DNA of 64,000 nt. Source: Rosa chinensis (Eukaryota; Streptophyta; Magnoliopsida; Rosales; Rosaceae). The notes under the pieces are model-generated. The model did no database searches, was not told the origin of the DNA, and saw only the letters and a program-made list of their open reading frames with translations. Position 1 is the first letter of the stretch; each line of letters starts with the position of its first letter. The position numbers and the translations under genes are program-made. The stretch lies in the NCBI RefSeq assembly GCF_002994745.2, contig NC_037090.1, forward strand, positions 26,525,501 through 26,589,500. Direction: 5' to 3'. Below are positions 22,928 through 35,518 of this stretch, one piece after another.

Positions 22928-24890
22928 AATTTATTCATTCATGTGAATGGTTTATGAGACTGGTAATAAATCACTTAATCACATCTCCTTATTGAACCAA
23001 CAAATATTGTAGTATTAATATGTGAAATAACATTAAAGCAATACATGCTTGATTCTCTTTTTACTCACACCATCACATATTAAAAATATATCATAGATAG
23101 ATATTTGATCAAAATAAATATTTGTATACTTCTCTTCTTAGTGAATTTTCAGATTAACTGGTAACAAATCACAAATCCACGTGTTAGGGTCCGACATACT
23201 ATACCCAAAACACGGGAAAACCAGGTTGACTGGTATCAATTCATAAATCCACGTACTAGGGTCCATAATACCAAAGCACGGGAATCCACATAACACCAAA
23301 ACACATTTACCAATAATTCACTTAAGCACGGGGTAGTAGATAACACCCGGCTTCACAATTGTACTTCTCAGACATAATCAAATTCACAACATACAATCTT
23401 TATAAATTATAGATCGTATATATGTATATGTACACACACATATAGATACATATACTTAGGAATAATCTCATATGAAAACATGTATAACATAATTGTATAT
23501 CACAAATAAATAAATTCACTAACAAACAACATAATTAAAAAGAAGCTTGTACATAATTGAAATCAAGTAAAATAGGTAATAATAAAGCACAAGCATTAAA
23601 TAACTATAAACAATTTAACAAAATTAAATTATAGTTAGTATAAACATTAAAAAGAAGCTTATACATAATTGAAATCAAGTAAAATAGGTAATAATAAAGC
23701 ACAAGCATTAAATAACTACAAACAATTTAACAAAATTAAATTATAGTTAGTATAAACATTAAAAAGAAGCTTATACATAATTGAAATCAAGTAAAATAGG
23801 TAATAATAAAGCACAAGCATTAAATAAGTAACTATAAACAATTTAACAAAATTATATTATAGTTAGTATTTCAGTCCTTATGTCCAAATCCATTGAAGTT
23901 CATCAACCATGTTCATGTTTCTCCGATTAGAGTCATCAAACTTCAAGATGTGTTATGTTGTCCATCACAAGTCCGAATTAGTCAATTGAGTACACCATTT
24001 CAAAGGGTTTTTCACAAGGAATCTAATAGAATAAGTCATGTAGTCCAAATCAGAGTGATATAGTCCAGAAATGGTGAAGAACCATAACAGTGCAGAAACC
24101 GATATTTTTGATACTGTCCTTTGATGTCTAAGTAATTACGTACTGTGTATTTTACCATTACTTCTCAAACTTTCCAGATCACAAGTAGAGGTCCTAAGCT
24201 TCAAATTGATATAAAGTTTGTAGAAAATGGATAAGAAATGAGGGAGATATGAATTTTTGAAGTTGTGATGGCTAATGAGATTTTCAGCAAGTTTAAAAGT
24301 TGAAAACTTTGATTAGCCATAACTTCTTCATTTCTTAACCTTTTTTAGTGATTCAAAAGCCTAAATTGAAGAACTTTTGATGAGGAATTTAATACTGTAA
24401 ATAGTTTTGACAAAACAGATTTTTTTATATACGAAAATACTGGTTTGCAGCAAAGCAGATCCTTTTCCATCTTATCATTGATTATGTAGTTTGATAAATC
24501 TTAAAGACAAAAGAACATAAAAATGTATTCATGTACTTACTTAAGAAACTCAGAGGTGAGGTGAAGATTTTGGTCTTGAATTCAAGCTTGGACTTCTTTA
24601 AGAAAAACAAAGGGAGCTTCTAAAGAGAAAAAAGGATGAATGATTTGTGTGAGAATCTTGAGTTTTCTCTACAACTAAGGAGGCTTCAAATCAGTTTTGC
24701 ACTTGATTTTTAAGCTTGTAGGAAATATGATAGAGATCATGTGTTTATATAGGCTAGAATTAAGCATAAAATAAGTAAGTGGCTAATTATTATAAGGTGA
24801 GTGACTAATTACTATTTAGGTTAAATGATTAAAATGATAAGATAAAATTAAGAAAAAGTAATAAAAGAAAGAAAGCATAAATCCACTTGC

Positions 24891-24931
<41 letters not shown>

Positions 24932-25295
24932 GGACGCGTTCCAAAGAGGACGTCCGCACTTTCGCTAAAGTGCGGACGACGGCGCTGCAGCCCAGCTCAG
25001 GCCACGACGGCGCGGCGCGACTTGCCGGAGGGAGGCCAGGGGTCGTGCGGAGGGGTTTGCGGTCGAGTGGAGTGGCCGGCGACGGGTTTTCTGGTGCTGC
25101 ACAGAACCTGCAGTTGCAGGTGAGGTGGCTGCCCAGAAACCGGCAACCCCGACCTCGAACGGTGCCCAGAAGCCGTCTGGGATGCTTCCGGCCTCCTTCC
25201 GGCCCGATTCGCGCCGCCGTCGACGCCTGAGCTGGGCTGCAGCGCCTGCGTCCGCACTTTAGCGAAGTGCGGACGTCCGCTTCAGAACCCGCCTG

Positions 25296-25331
<36 letters not shown>

Positions 25332-25542
25332 CACTCACACATCCATATGCACATTTACCTAATTAATAAGTAAAGAACTTTAGTGCTTTCTTAAGGTAAA
25401 AAAAATTACAATAATTAGTACTAAAATGTCATGCATCACAAAAATAACATAGATGAGAGTCTTGAGCTCAATAACAAAGATTTTTCGAATATAGTTAATA
25501 ATATAGTGTTCTATAGTTGACACTAATTTTCGGGTTATTACA
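22434..25542 (-). mobile_element. Solo LTR, copy 2, inverted relative to copy 1
   Basis: It begins TGTCACGCCCCC and ends CGGGTTATTACA, exactly the reverse complement of the copy 1 borders, and is flanked by its own 5-bp target duplication CCGCA (22,429-22,433 and 25,543-25,547). Sampled stretches match copy 1 inverted at roughly 97 percent by eye. It differs by a deletion of about 130 bp near 23,230-23,290 and by a 365-bp insertion at 24,931. Together with copy 1 and a 45-bp centre it makes a palindrome of about 6 kb. Confidence 0.85.
24931..25295. mobile_element. GC-rich palindromic element inside a TA microsatellite (micron-like)
   Basis: 365 bp of strongly GC-rich sequence lie in the middle of a TA array, with TATATA on both sides. 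The two ends are inverted repeats of about 70 bp (GGACGTCCGCACTTTCGCTA against TAGCGAAGTGCGGACGTCC). Each contains a smaller hairpin with a 10-bp stem GTCCGCACTT/AAGTGCGGAC. The same TA array in copy 1 (19,801-19,838) has no insert, so this is an insertion with an empty-site control. ORFs on both strands are by-products of the GC content. Micron elements of rice also occupy TA microsatellites (known), but homology to them is not shown. Confidence 0.7.
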
Positions 25543-25547
25543 CCGCA

Positions 25548-27745
25548 TGTTATGTCCCGTATCCAAATTTAGTCGTTTACCAGTCATTTGGATGGTAAAC
25601 GATAATTGTACTTACTTTTTACCATCATTTCAAACTTTTAGTGGGTCAAAAGGTTGACTTTTTGTTTTGTAGACTTTTTTAGACAACTTTATTCTAGAAA
25701 GTTGTAGAACACATTAAACCGAGTTCATGGACATGCAGCGCGTTAGAATCGGAGTTGTAACGAATAAGTTATAAACGGTAAAAGTCAATGGCAGATTTGT
25801 AATGTTAGGAAACTCTTTGAAGTGTTTTTAGGTGCTTCCGGAAATAGAAATTACTATTTTTAGGGTGATTTCTAGTTTGAAAAATCAAAGAGAGAGAGAG
25901 CCCATAGAGAGAAAAATCGCCGCCGGATGCTGGCACCGATTCCGATCACCTCTGGCCGTGAAACCGATCCCATCTGGACCACCTCATTTTCCTCTCCCTC
26001 CATGTGGCAGCGGGGTATGACGAGTGTGGCGGTGGAAGGCGCAGTAAGCAAGAACTCTGGCCAACGCGTTTTTCGGTTTTCCGGACAATCTCAGTTTTCG
26101 AGCCACCTCAGGTCGCACACCACCCACATCTTGAAGCTCTCTTCTTCGGGGTTCGAACCCAACCAGTGGGTAGCTTCAATTTTGCAGGAATAAGGTGGAT
26201 TGATGGCGAGAAGGAATCTAGGACTTTCAAGGTAAATTCTGATAAATAGACTTGAAATTGAGCTTTGTCATAGTTGAGAAAGTTTTTAAGAATGAAGAGA
26301 TGAACATGTTGAGGAAATTTGGTGACCTAGGCGGCGTATGGGCCCACTTGCAGCCTTCTGTGGTAGCGCGTGGGGTCCCCCCCAACAGTTTCCAACGTCC
26401 TATTTTGGTTTGTTAGGTTGAGCTTATCGTTACGAGCATGTGGGTGTAGTTCGGTAGCTATATGACGAACCATGGGATTGATAGGAATTTATGAAGTTTC
26501 AGAAATTCGGTGTTCAATTCGGGAAGATCCAATCATCGGATCGACCCTAGCTTTAGATAGGTTGTTATAATTATTGAGTTAACATAGCATATGAAGTTTG
26601 AGCTCGTTTGATTTCGAGCTTCCGATGAATTATCGGTTTTAGGGTTTTGATTTTATTATCGTCAATTTAATTTCGATTATTAAGAAACAGTTATTTATAA
26701 TATCAATTTCTCGAGATTTCATGATTCATGTTTCCTGCGAGTTATCTATGATTTATCGGCAATGAGTTTATTTTGAGTTATGGAGGATTTTTAGAGTTTT
26801 GCTGATATTTGAATTATTGAGATTTTATGATGATTTCTATTGAGATTCTAAGTACCGAGTTATTGAGAATAAAATGGATATTTAAATAATATGAGTATGA
26901 TTTTCTAGTATTTGAATATAAATGAATTATCGAGATTTCCTGAGTTGATTTCAGTTTATGAATTGAGGAGGTAAATATGATAGCGCATGCATGCATTACT
27001 TAGTCGGCAGTCCCTCAAGAATATACTGGTCAGCAACACCCTCCAATGTGTCCCTGGTCGGCAGTCCCCTCCAGGTGGCATGAGATGACTAGTCGACAGT
27101 TTCCCTCTAGTCATCGCCTATTTTCCTGTGAGTATTTATTGAGATTTCAAGAGTTTTGAGAGATTTTGAAAGGATTTTGAGATGATTTACAGAGGGTTTG
27201 ATTTCAGTTTGAGATTTCAATAAAGAGGGGGATTAAGAGTATTTCACAAGACCTTACTGAATGGTTGAAGATAATAAAGTGGGAAACCATTAAATCTTCT
27301 TTTAATTCCTTTAAATTTATTTATTTTTTTCGTCCATTCACTCTAACTATTTTCAAATGTTTTTCTCTGGGTTTTTCAGTTTCTCGTGCCCAGTATGTAG
27401 AGTAGTTGAGGTCAAGTTTGCATAGGAGTCGAGGCATAGTGCCCGTCACCTTCATTTTCTATGTAGGTTATTGTTTAGCCTACACCTGACATACTTGTAG
27501 TTGCTTTGATCACCAAATTGTTTAAGTATGTTTAGAAGTGTGGTACTTGGAATGTATATATTTGGAATGTAGAACTAGTTGGTGGTATGTTGATTTAAGT
27601 TTTATGTCCAGGTTTTTGTTATTTTGGGCTATCCACTTTTAAGGGAAGTTCTACTGAATTTTTAGTAAAACCTTACCTAAGGGTGGGCCCGGCAAGCCTG
27701 GTTTAGGTTTTAGAGTGAAATCTGGTATGGGTCCTGTTATTGTAA
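25548..27745 (+). mobile_element. Probable second-family solo LTR or LTR fragment
   Basis: It starts TGTTATGTCCCGTATCC directly after the CCGCA duplication of solo LTR copy 2. It carries LTR-style non-coding sequence with repeated GTCGGCAGTCCC motifs (27,003-27,115) and ends near GGGTCCTGTTATTGTAATA. The right border and a target duplication could not be fixed. The frames across 25,830-26,250 show no domain. Confidence 0.45.
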
Positions 27746-28044
27746 TAGCCATTGCCATCTGCGACCGCCAACGGACTATCCATGCCAGCACAGCAGCCAT
27801 CAGCAATCAGCAAGTAATTGCAGCCACCATTCACAGTTCCCACCCAAAACTATCCACTTGCCTTTGACAACAACAAGGATAAACAAATAGAGGTCGAAGC
27901 CTGATGAAATCTCCAAGAATGGAGCAGGTACAGAGCACAGCGGAACCATGAGAGCTACTACTCTCCAAACCCTAGTAGAGAGCGCTAGGTCATTAAACTT
28001 GGATTTAGAGCCAAGCAATAATACAATTTTTTAGACAATACATT

Positions 28045-28477
28045 ATTTAATACAATATACGTTAAAAAAAGAAAATTCTTTTAACTATTGAGTCATATAT
28101 TTAGAAGAAGAAAAAAGTCAAAAAACTGTTGGAGACGCCTTAAATACTTGAAAAAAATTGGTTGATCAGCAAAGGATTATATTAGATATAAAATCGGTGA
28201 AAAGAGGGGTATAATGTGACAATACTACCATGAGGTGTAAAGTTAATGATTTTTTTTTGAAGAAAAGTCACTTTATTTTAAACTTAAAAAAGTGTCTTGA
28301 TGTCCTTTCAAAAAAGAAAAAAGTGTTATTGATGTATGTTGGCTAAAGTGAAAGTCCCTTCGGCTCCAGAGTCGAGCCCTTACCAACAGTACCAGACTAG
28401 CAGCAGTAGAAACGGATTAGATTCTCCTCTACTCGACTCTACTCACCAGACTCCATCTTCTTCTTCTGATTCCGAAC
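28045..28477 (+). promoter_or_regulatory. Upstream region of the cornichon gene
   Basis: AT-rich sequence followed by a pyrimidine-rich leader (TCTTCTTCTTCTGATTCCG) just before the start codon. No clear TATA box at a usual distance. Confidence 0.3.
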
Positions 28478-31400
28478 ATGGCTTGGGATTTGATCTATTG
28501 GCTACTCTGCTTCTGCATCGACATTGCCCTCTTCGCTTCAAGCCTTTATCAGGTATACTTATCGCAACACTCGAAACTCGACGGGTGAAAGAGCTTTCTC
28601 TTCTCTCAGAATATTCATGCCAGGATTCCGCAATTTTTGTTTTCAATTGACCTCCATAGAGTAAAGCATAGTAGGATTTAGCCCAACTGTTACCAAATTT
28701 TAGTACACCAACTAGAATTCAGACCTACTTGACACAAATGGACTGCCCTCGAATCACTAGTTATTCATGTAAATACAATTAGCTGAAAATCAGTGCAATT
28801 TTTTTTGATTTTCAAATGTTAAGGGCGATACTGTCCAAAGAACTAGCTTCCTATGTGTTGTTCTCGTGTTGCTCGCATTTTTCGCAGCTTAGATTTTCGT
28901 GGCATTGTATTAAGCAGCATTATTGTAAGTCATGTTTCTGAACCTCGAGTGAAACGCCGCTAACTATTGCCCCGCTGTTGTTTTGTAGTATGTGATGCTA
29001 ACGGATTTGGAGGCAGACTATATCAATCCGTTTGAATTATCGACTCGCATCAATCAATTGGTCGTCCCTGAGTTCATTGTGCATGGAGTGTTCTGTGCTC
29101 TGTTCCTCCTGGCACAGCGTTGGTTCATGTTCCTCTTCACAGTCCCCCTTACTTACTATATCGTGATGCTGTAAGTATCAGTTGCTATCGATATATGTGT
29201 GCATAAAAGAGTACAATGAAGCATGAGTGTAATCAAATGAAATAATACAGCTGGATAAGAAACCAGACCTAAATCTAACATCATGTAATCCAATCGAGTG
29301 CTTGAGATATTGTAGAACAAGCTAAGCTTTGTTTGATATCTTTTTCAGCAAGATCTAAAGTAGCTCCTAAAAATAATGTTACCATACCTATCAAAGATTA
29401 TAGATTTAATCTGTAAGGTGTAGGTATCAAAAGAAGCAGAAGCTGAGCTACTAGAAAAAAAGTGAAATAAGTTGTTGAAATTGTGTGATGTTTGATGGAA
29501 TAAGTTGGTATTCCTCTTTTCTTTATTTTTTATATATATTTTTTTTTCTGAGAAACTGTGATCAGGGTTCATTCAGCTTCATTTTTGAAAAGAGTTCAAG
29601 TTCTTGCATTAGTATTGCTTACAACATGAAAACCTGTCAAAGCTGCTAGTCTGTAAAAAGTAGACTAAAAATGGATTAATCCAATAATTTAACTGTGATG
29701 TAAAAACTTCTGTGCCAGATATCTCAAGCAGTTAACTTGCCATTGCGTCAGTTTTTCTTTTAGAATACATCTGAACTGTATGCAGTTTTTCTTTATAAAC
29801 ATTATTCGACTTTATTTACAATCAATGGTGTAAATATTATTTTAAAGTGCTTTTCATGTTTTGAGGAAAATGAAAGAGAACCAGATGGTGACCAGAAGAC
29901 TTTCTGTTACTTTAACTGGCCTGTTTAATTTCTTCATGCACTTTGATTCTCCTTGTTATTAGTAAACAGATGGTTGATGGTGAATGGGAGTGCCTTTCTC
30001 TATTTTCACTCTATTCCTTTTTAAACAACCCATTATATGTAGGTCCTTTATTCTTTCCTCCCTAATTTTGATCTGAGATCTGAAACCTTTGATTGGACCA
30101 ATCTATTTACCTTAAAAAATGATGAAAACAGGCACCAACCTTTGTCTTTCACTACTCACATCCTGCCCCAATAGCATGGAGTTATTTATATTTATACTCA
30201 CATCACACACATTAGTTTTGGAACATCTCTTCTTTAAAATGCTATTTGCAGTGACACAACTATGGGGTTGGGACAGTTTATGGTTGGTGCATCTTGTGAT
30301 GATTATGACTTTTTGTCTATTGTTCCAGTTAGAACAGGTTGTGAAACACAAAGGACTGACTAATTAATCCTCACAAAATAAGCTTTCATTTTGCCTTATA
30401 GTGTCTATTTACATGTCTGCCTCTATGTATGTCTTGGTGTATTGGTGGAAGATGAAATAGCATTACCCCCCATCCAAGTCCTAACCATCCGTTTTCTATA
30501 ATTCAGGTTTGTAAAACAAAAGCATCTTATTGATGTCACTGAAGTATTCAGGGTTCTTAATACTGAGAAGAAGTGCCGGCTTGTCAAGCTTGGTGTCTAC
30601 TTTTGTCTCCTCGCTATAATCATTATCAGGTTTGTTCTTTACTGTATATATAGACAGAACTGTTTTATCTTTTTGTAGTAAAATATAGATTAGCCTTTGC
30701 TTTATTAATTGGTTTGTTAATTCTAATTACCTGTGTCTTGCTGTTTGGTTATAGAATTCTCATTTCTGCAATATTTGTGCCGTGGTCCGGATCTGAAGAA
30801 TTAGACATTCGCGCCTCTTTTCTAGAATTCTAAAATTGACACTTTGTAATCTAGTTTGGACATATATATCTTTCCCTGCTCCGAGATAGTTTAACATCTA
30901 ATGACATAACTGATTTCACTCTTGTATTGTGAAAACCATCTTGCATAAATTTTGTAATTGAGTTTCTGATATTTCTTTTATCCTTATATTAGTAACTTTT
31001 AGAAATTGCTTTATATAGATGGTCGTAACAAAATCTTTTGATGATCCTGCAGTCATGGTATCTAGTGTCATTCTCTTTTTCTTGATTGTATTGACTTATA
31101 TCCAGCACTTGGTCATCTCACTCTGGACCAATAAGATTCTGACATGTGACTTCCTAGTTTATCACAAAAACACATACTATTAGTGAAATCTAATTAAACA
31201 TGATTAATTTCTTATTATATATACAAATATCAATGAGCAGATTCAGTCCCTCCTTAAAGACTCATTTTCCTCCCTTCTAAAAGTGAGATGATCCAGCACT
31301 TGATCATCTCACTCTGAACCAATAAGTTTCTGAAATGTGATTCTCTAGGTTATCATAAAAGCACTACTATTAGTGAAATCTAATTAAACATGCTTAAATT

Positions 31401-32961
31401 CTTTTTAGCTATACAATTATTAATCAGCAGATTCAGTCACTTCTTAAAAGATGTTCTCTATTAGGAGTTTGAATCCAATATATTACAAACCTTAATATGT
31501 CAGATAAAGGAGAGTTTCCACTTATTAAAGTACGGGTTTATTTTGTAATAGTATGTGGAGCTTAATGTCAACAGGAAACTCACCAGTTTTCATTAACATT
31601 ATTTTCTTTTCAATTTTGTTCCCCTGGTGAAAATTTTACATGCTATTGGTTAGCTTTGGAGGAACTTTTAATATCTGAAACAAATGGAAGATTACCCAAC
31701 CGCTCTACTCTTAAAAGAGAGAGAGAGAGAGCCAGAGGGCGTTTTCTTTGCTCACTCAAAAAGGCCACCTCAAAGTTATGTCCCATTGAGTAATGATCTG
31801 CCCCATTAAAAAAGCTTTACTGCTTTGTTCGAGCCACAAATACCAAAAGATGCAAAAGAGGGTCACTTTCTGATTTTCGCTATTCAGACATATTATATGC
31901 ATCAATGAGATTGGGAAGCAGGTGTACAATGTGATTGTCATTGTATGGAACAGTGTGATTGTTCAATATTATTTCATGAACAGAGCAGATTGCTAATCTC
32001 TAGTGCGATAATGCATAGGTGTGCAAAAGTGTGATTGTTTAGTTTAGTTTTATGGAGAGATCAGATTGCTATAGTCTAGTGCAGATAGTGCATGGGTGTG
32101 CCATAGAGTGATGGCTTCACCTGTGCATGCTGCAAATGCAGCTAATGCCTGGGTCTATTATAAAGATCAAAATCAAGTATGAATTACTTGTACATAAGGT
32201 GATTTTCCTATCTAGTTATATCTCCTATCAATAAATACTTACTTTTCCATGACTAGTATTATTATTAGACAATGGTAGATACTGATTTCCTGATCAAACA
32301 TATAATCTCCATTGCAGCTATATAGGTTCCTTTTATATATTTCTTTTTTTTTTGCATCTGCCTCCTTTTTCATGTACCAAATGGGATTAGGAGTGTTAGC
32401 TTGTTGTATTTTATTCGTCTACTCCTTAATGAATTAAGCTTTTGGAGTCTAGTTGCTGTTTATTAGTAGCATCATCTTTTGCGATGTTTCAATCAAAGTA
32501 ATTACTTTTTATTGTATTTTTGTCTGTTTACATTTTTCCAAAACCCTAAGAACTGAACAATTGGGGTGTATTCTGGATTCTGAAATCTTTCATGATTTAT
32601 CTGGATTTTTTAATTTTATATATTTATATTGGAGGGGAAACGAACACCTGATCTAGCCTAGTCGTAACCCAATTCCCAACCCCCCTCACCACTTGAGCTA
32701 ATGTCAACAGCAAAATTAAATTATACACCATGCCCCCAATTTTACTCATTAATCAAATAAATTGTTGTAGCTGACAATTTGTTGATTGCCCAACTTTTCT
32801 TGTTCAATGTCGAGGCAGCATTGATGGTCAGTAGTTGCTTTTATATTTTTGGCATCCCTCAGTCACTTATTGAATGCTGATGACAAATCCTAATTTGCAG
32901 GCTTACAATATCTACTTTCAATTCTTTGACTGATGAAGAACATGCTGTGGATTTTTTTTGA
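28478..32961 (+). CDS. Cornichon family protein (ER cargo receptor)
   Basis: Four exons join in frame: 28,478-28,552, 28,989-29,170, 30,507-30,629 and 32,901-32,961, giving 146 residues. The N-terminus MAWDLIYWLLCFCIDIALFA is the first membrane helix. Next come the family motif TDLEADYINPFELSTRINQL, a second helix (EFIVHGVFCALFLL), a third (FMFLFTVPLTYYIVML), the conserved HLIDVTEVFRVLNTEKKCRL and a last hydrophobic segment. Length and order match plant cornichon homologues, which act as cargo receptors in COPII vesicles leaving the ER (family knowledge). The 2.27-kb last intron contains a second possible terminal exon, listed separately. No frame break. Confidence 0.92.
30755..30833 (+). CDS. 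Candidate alternative last exon of the cornichon gene
   Basis: An acceptor (TTTGGTTATAG) precedes a stretch which continues exactly in the phase left by exon 3: AG plus A gives Arg, then ILISAIFVPWSGSEELDI and a stop after 26 residues. It aligns in character with the regular last exon (Arg-Leu-Thr-Ile-Ser...) and would give a 152-residue isoform with a different C-tail. It may instead be an intronic coincidence or a decayed duplicate exon. Confidence 0.4.
31100..31460 (+). repeat. Tandem duplication in the cornichon last intron
   Basis: Two units of about 190 bp start near 31,106 and 31,293. They share CCAGCACTTGRTCATCTCAC, TAGTGAAATCTAATTAAACA and AGCAGATTCAGTC in the same order. Confidence 0.75.
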
Positions 32962-35518
32962 TTACTCTCTGCTTGACAGTTTGCTAGCCACGCATGTAAG
33001 TTTGTGTTCCATATGTTCTATTTGTACTCTATAAAATATGATTTCTAGCACAATGAATAGATAATTACAGCTCAAAAGGTAGAATGAATTTCAGCAAACT
33101 CTTAAGTAGTGGGCAACCATATCTTTGTTGTTTTGATATCTGAAATTTTCCCATTCACTGATAGAAACTGGTAATGTGGATTGTGGATTGGATTTTTTTG
33201 TATAGTTGTCAACTTATCTTGAAGCTGCTTAAATTGTGGTCATGTACTTATGTGGATTTGCCATGTGGATTTGCCATCTACTTATGTGGATTTGCCATCT
33301 ACGTGGATTTGCCATCTACTTATTCGGTGACTTAAAATTGTGGATCCATACTATGATAACTATTGATGAATAATGCATGAAGAATCTTTTATAGTCGTCC
33401 TATGCATCCAAAACCCTACATATGGTAGTATACTGCCCAGCACATTTCTGCAGCTGAAACTGGCCTTAAACTTTCTTAGTTCATTAAATATTCTGTGGTT
33501 GCAAGTGTGTGGCCACATATATCTTTTGCTACCTATAATTTTGAACTGCTAGTTTTGGGTTCAGCTGAATATTTTGACTTTGATCTATCGTAATGCATCT
33601 ATCTTCCTCATTCGCATTTAAAGACTCCATTGTTGGACCTGTGATGTGGAGAAAACTCATGCTTGTAAATCAGGTTCAAGACATAATATCTAGCTGTAAG
33701 CTAGGCATGATGTATGAGAGGGGTACCATGAACTGTGGTAGATCCTCCCCTAAAGTCTCCGGAACAATTCCAGCCCCAAAATTAATGATCTGGGCTTTTA
33801 GTTGCCATACGCCTATACCCAAACCTTATGCGTGTGATTGTAGCTGTAGTGGACATGTTAAGAGTCTGTGGAGAGTTTTCTAGATATTTTATATTGGTTG
33901 TGTGTCCGGGTATTAAAAACCGTGTAGGGCTTCATATGCAGCTAAGATCTGAGAGTGACCAAGGCATCAAAATGGGGTCCGTGCTTTCTCACTCCAGTGT
34001 GTCCTCCACTCGGCCGCTTGCCAGACCCGACATTGTGTTAGGCAGCTTGACAACAGCTTGCGTTTCTTTGTACGGTGCTCTAATAATATTAGACTAGGCC
34101 CACCAGAAAACATCCAGCCCAATGTGTCCACTTCGAAGTGGGTCCTATGCTGATGGGAAATCTTTAACCACAGATGTATATGACCCACTACCCTCATTGG
34201 TCCGTGACTTTTAGCATGTCTGGTCGTACTCTGGGCCCTGAACTTGACTAGAGTTGTCTGCCTGTTTTTGGATTGGGCCCGTTATGATGAAGGCCTTATC
34301 GAGGGGGATCTTAATCTAGATGGGTCACCATCAAGTGGGCCTGTAAGCTGGACAACATCTGAGTGATCTGACCGTCCGATGTATTACGAATAATTTACCC
34401 CAAGGACTGTTTGGTTAACTGAGAGAGAAGTATTGTGGAACCTACTTCTGCCGCCCTTTTGCTGTTTGGGAAAATGATTTTGACAAGGTTCTGTTTGTGG
34501 TTTGCCTACATCCTCCACTCCCATGTTAAGAAGGTATGGGCTTCTTCTCTGACTTCTAAGATATGATGAACTCAATTTATGTTCACAAGCTGCCCTTAAA
34601 AAATTGGTGGTTCATTGTTTTTCTGAGGTAAAGGAATCATAGGTGTTTGGTGTTTCAGTTTTCTTTACAGAGTTTCCATATACTGTTTATTAGTGCATGC
34701 TAGATCGTTGTTGCAAGGTGCCACTGGAATTTGTATTTGCTTAATGGATGAAAAGAAAAGAAAAAAGGAAAAGAAAAAGGTTATGATTAGTAATAAGGGT
34801 TCAATCCCTTCAATTCCTAACCCTGAAGTAACTATTTCTTTTTTGGCAATATTACCTTGAAGTAACTAAAAAGCCCTTGGGAATAGCTCGAGTGGTGAGC
34901 TAGGTTGGGAAGATAGTTTATGATTAGGAGAGACCTTTGCTTCCAGTGTTATCGAAAAAGTCTTATATTCATGGTATACATTATTTATTATTATAGCATT
35001 TATATTTATTTGGCATTTATGTTTTTATGGCTAAAATATTCCATTGATCAAAATCATTCTATCCACACTAGCTAGGGTACATTATCCAAATTTAATAATG
35101 ATATCGTGGTTGTTACTGTTATCTCCTTCAGTAAGGCCTTTAGATCATTATGTTGCACTTGCATTGCTGCATCAAGCTGGGAAGGGCTATCGGTGTCGAA
35201 GGATTCTGCAAATTTTTGTAGATGTTTGACATATTAATTCGTATCAACTTCAGCAATGTACGATTCTCATATAGTGTAGTTGCTACCAAATTTATGATTC
35301 ACCTTATTCTGTGGTCTGCTTTTGACGGGGACATTTTTACAAATGAAAATGCCATTGCCTAATTGGATTGGGTTATGAGTTATTTCTTTCAACAACTTGG
35401 GGTGTAAAATGACCTATCAGGCGGTCCCATTGGAATTAGACACTTCTACTGTTGGATTTTCTGGCTGGGGAGTGGTGGCCAGCGCCCAGCGGTGCTTTAT
35501 GGTTTTTTTATTTTTTTT
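32962..35518. other. Intergenic region without a recognised gene
   Basis: A short tandem array of GTGGATTTGCCATCTACTTAT-like units lies at about 33,243-33,325. From 33,590 to 34,580 the base composition is more balanced and several ORFs of 60-100 codons occur on both strands, but none has a recognisable domain and they overlap each other. Possibly the remnant of an old element. Confidence 0.4.

Larger units (their letters stand above)
18814..28044 (-). mobile_element. Retroposon with 17-bp target duplication, split by three nested LTR insertions
   Basis: A perfect 17-bp direct repeat TTTTTAGACAATACATT lies at 18,814-18,830 and 28,028-28,044. Between them, once the nested LTRs are removed, about 1.1 kb remains (18,831-19,577, 22,394-22,428 and about 27,745-28,027). 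The left end starts TTTGAGTAAAATGAGG, resembling the left end of the element at 44,102 (TTTGAGTAAAGAGGAG), and the right end holds CCAAACCCTAGTAG. A target duplication of this length fits target-primed reverse transcription, with the element on the minus strand. The remaining sequence encodes no intact protein; Gly/Ser/Asp-rich frames on the minus strand could be old LINE ORF1 or leader sequence. Confidence 0.6.

Noticed and set aside
24816..25334. ORFs of 70-170 codons on both strands in the GC-rich insert
   Set aside because: They overlap in several frames, run into TA repeats and come from GC-rich inverted repeats without stop codons; no domain.
19578..25547. Palindrome as an assembly artefact (inverted duplication of reads)
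   Set aside because: The two arms have different target duplications, private indels (130-bp deletion, 365-bp insertion) and scattered substitutions, so they are separate insertions.
26140..26165. tRNA B-box-like GGTTCGAACCC
   Set aside because: No A-box or cloverleaf around it; it lies in LTR-like sequence.
33593..34197. Overlapping ORFs of 76-96 codons at 33,590-34,200
   Set aside because: They conflict with each other on both strands, with no domain or splice pattern.
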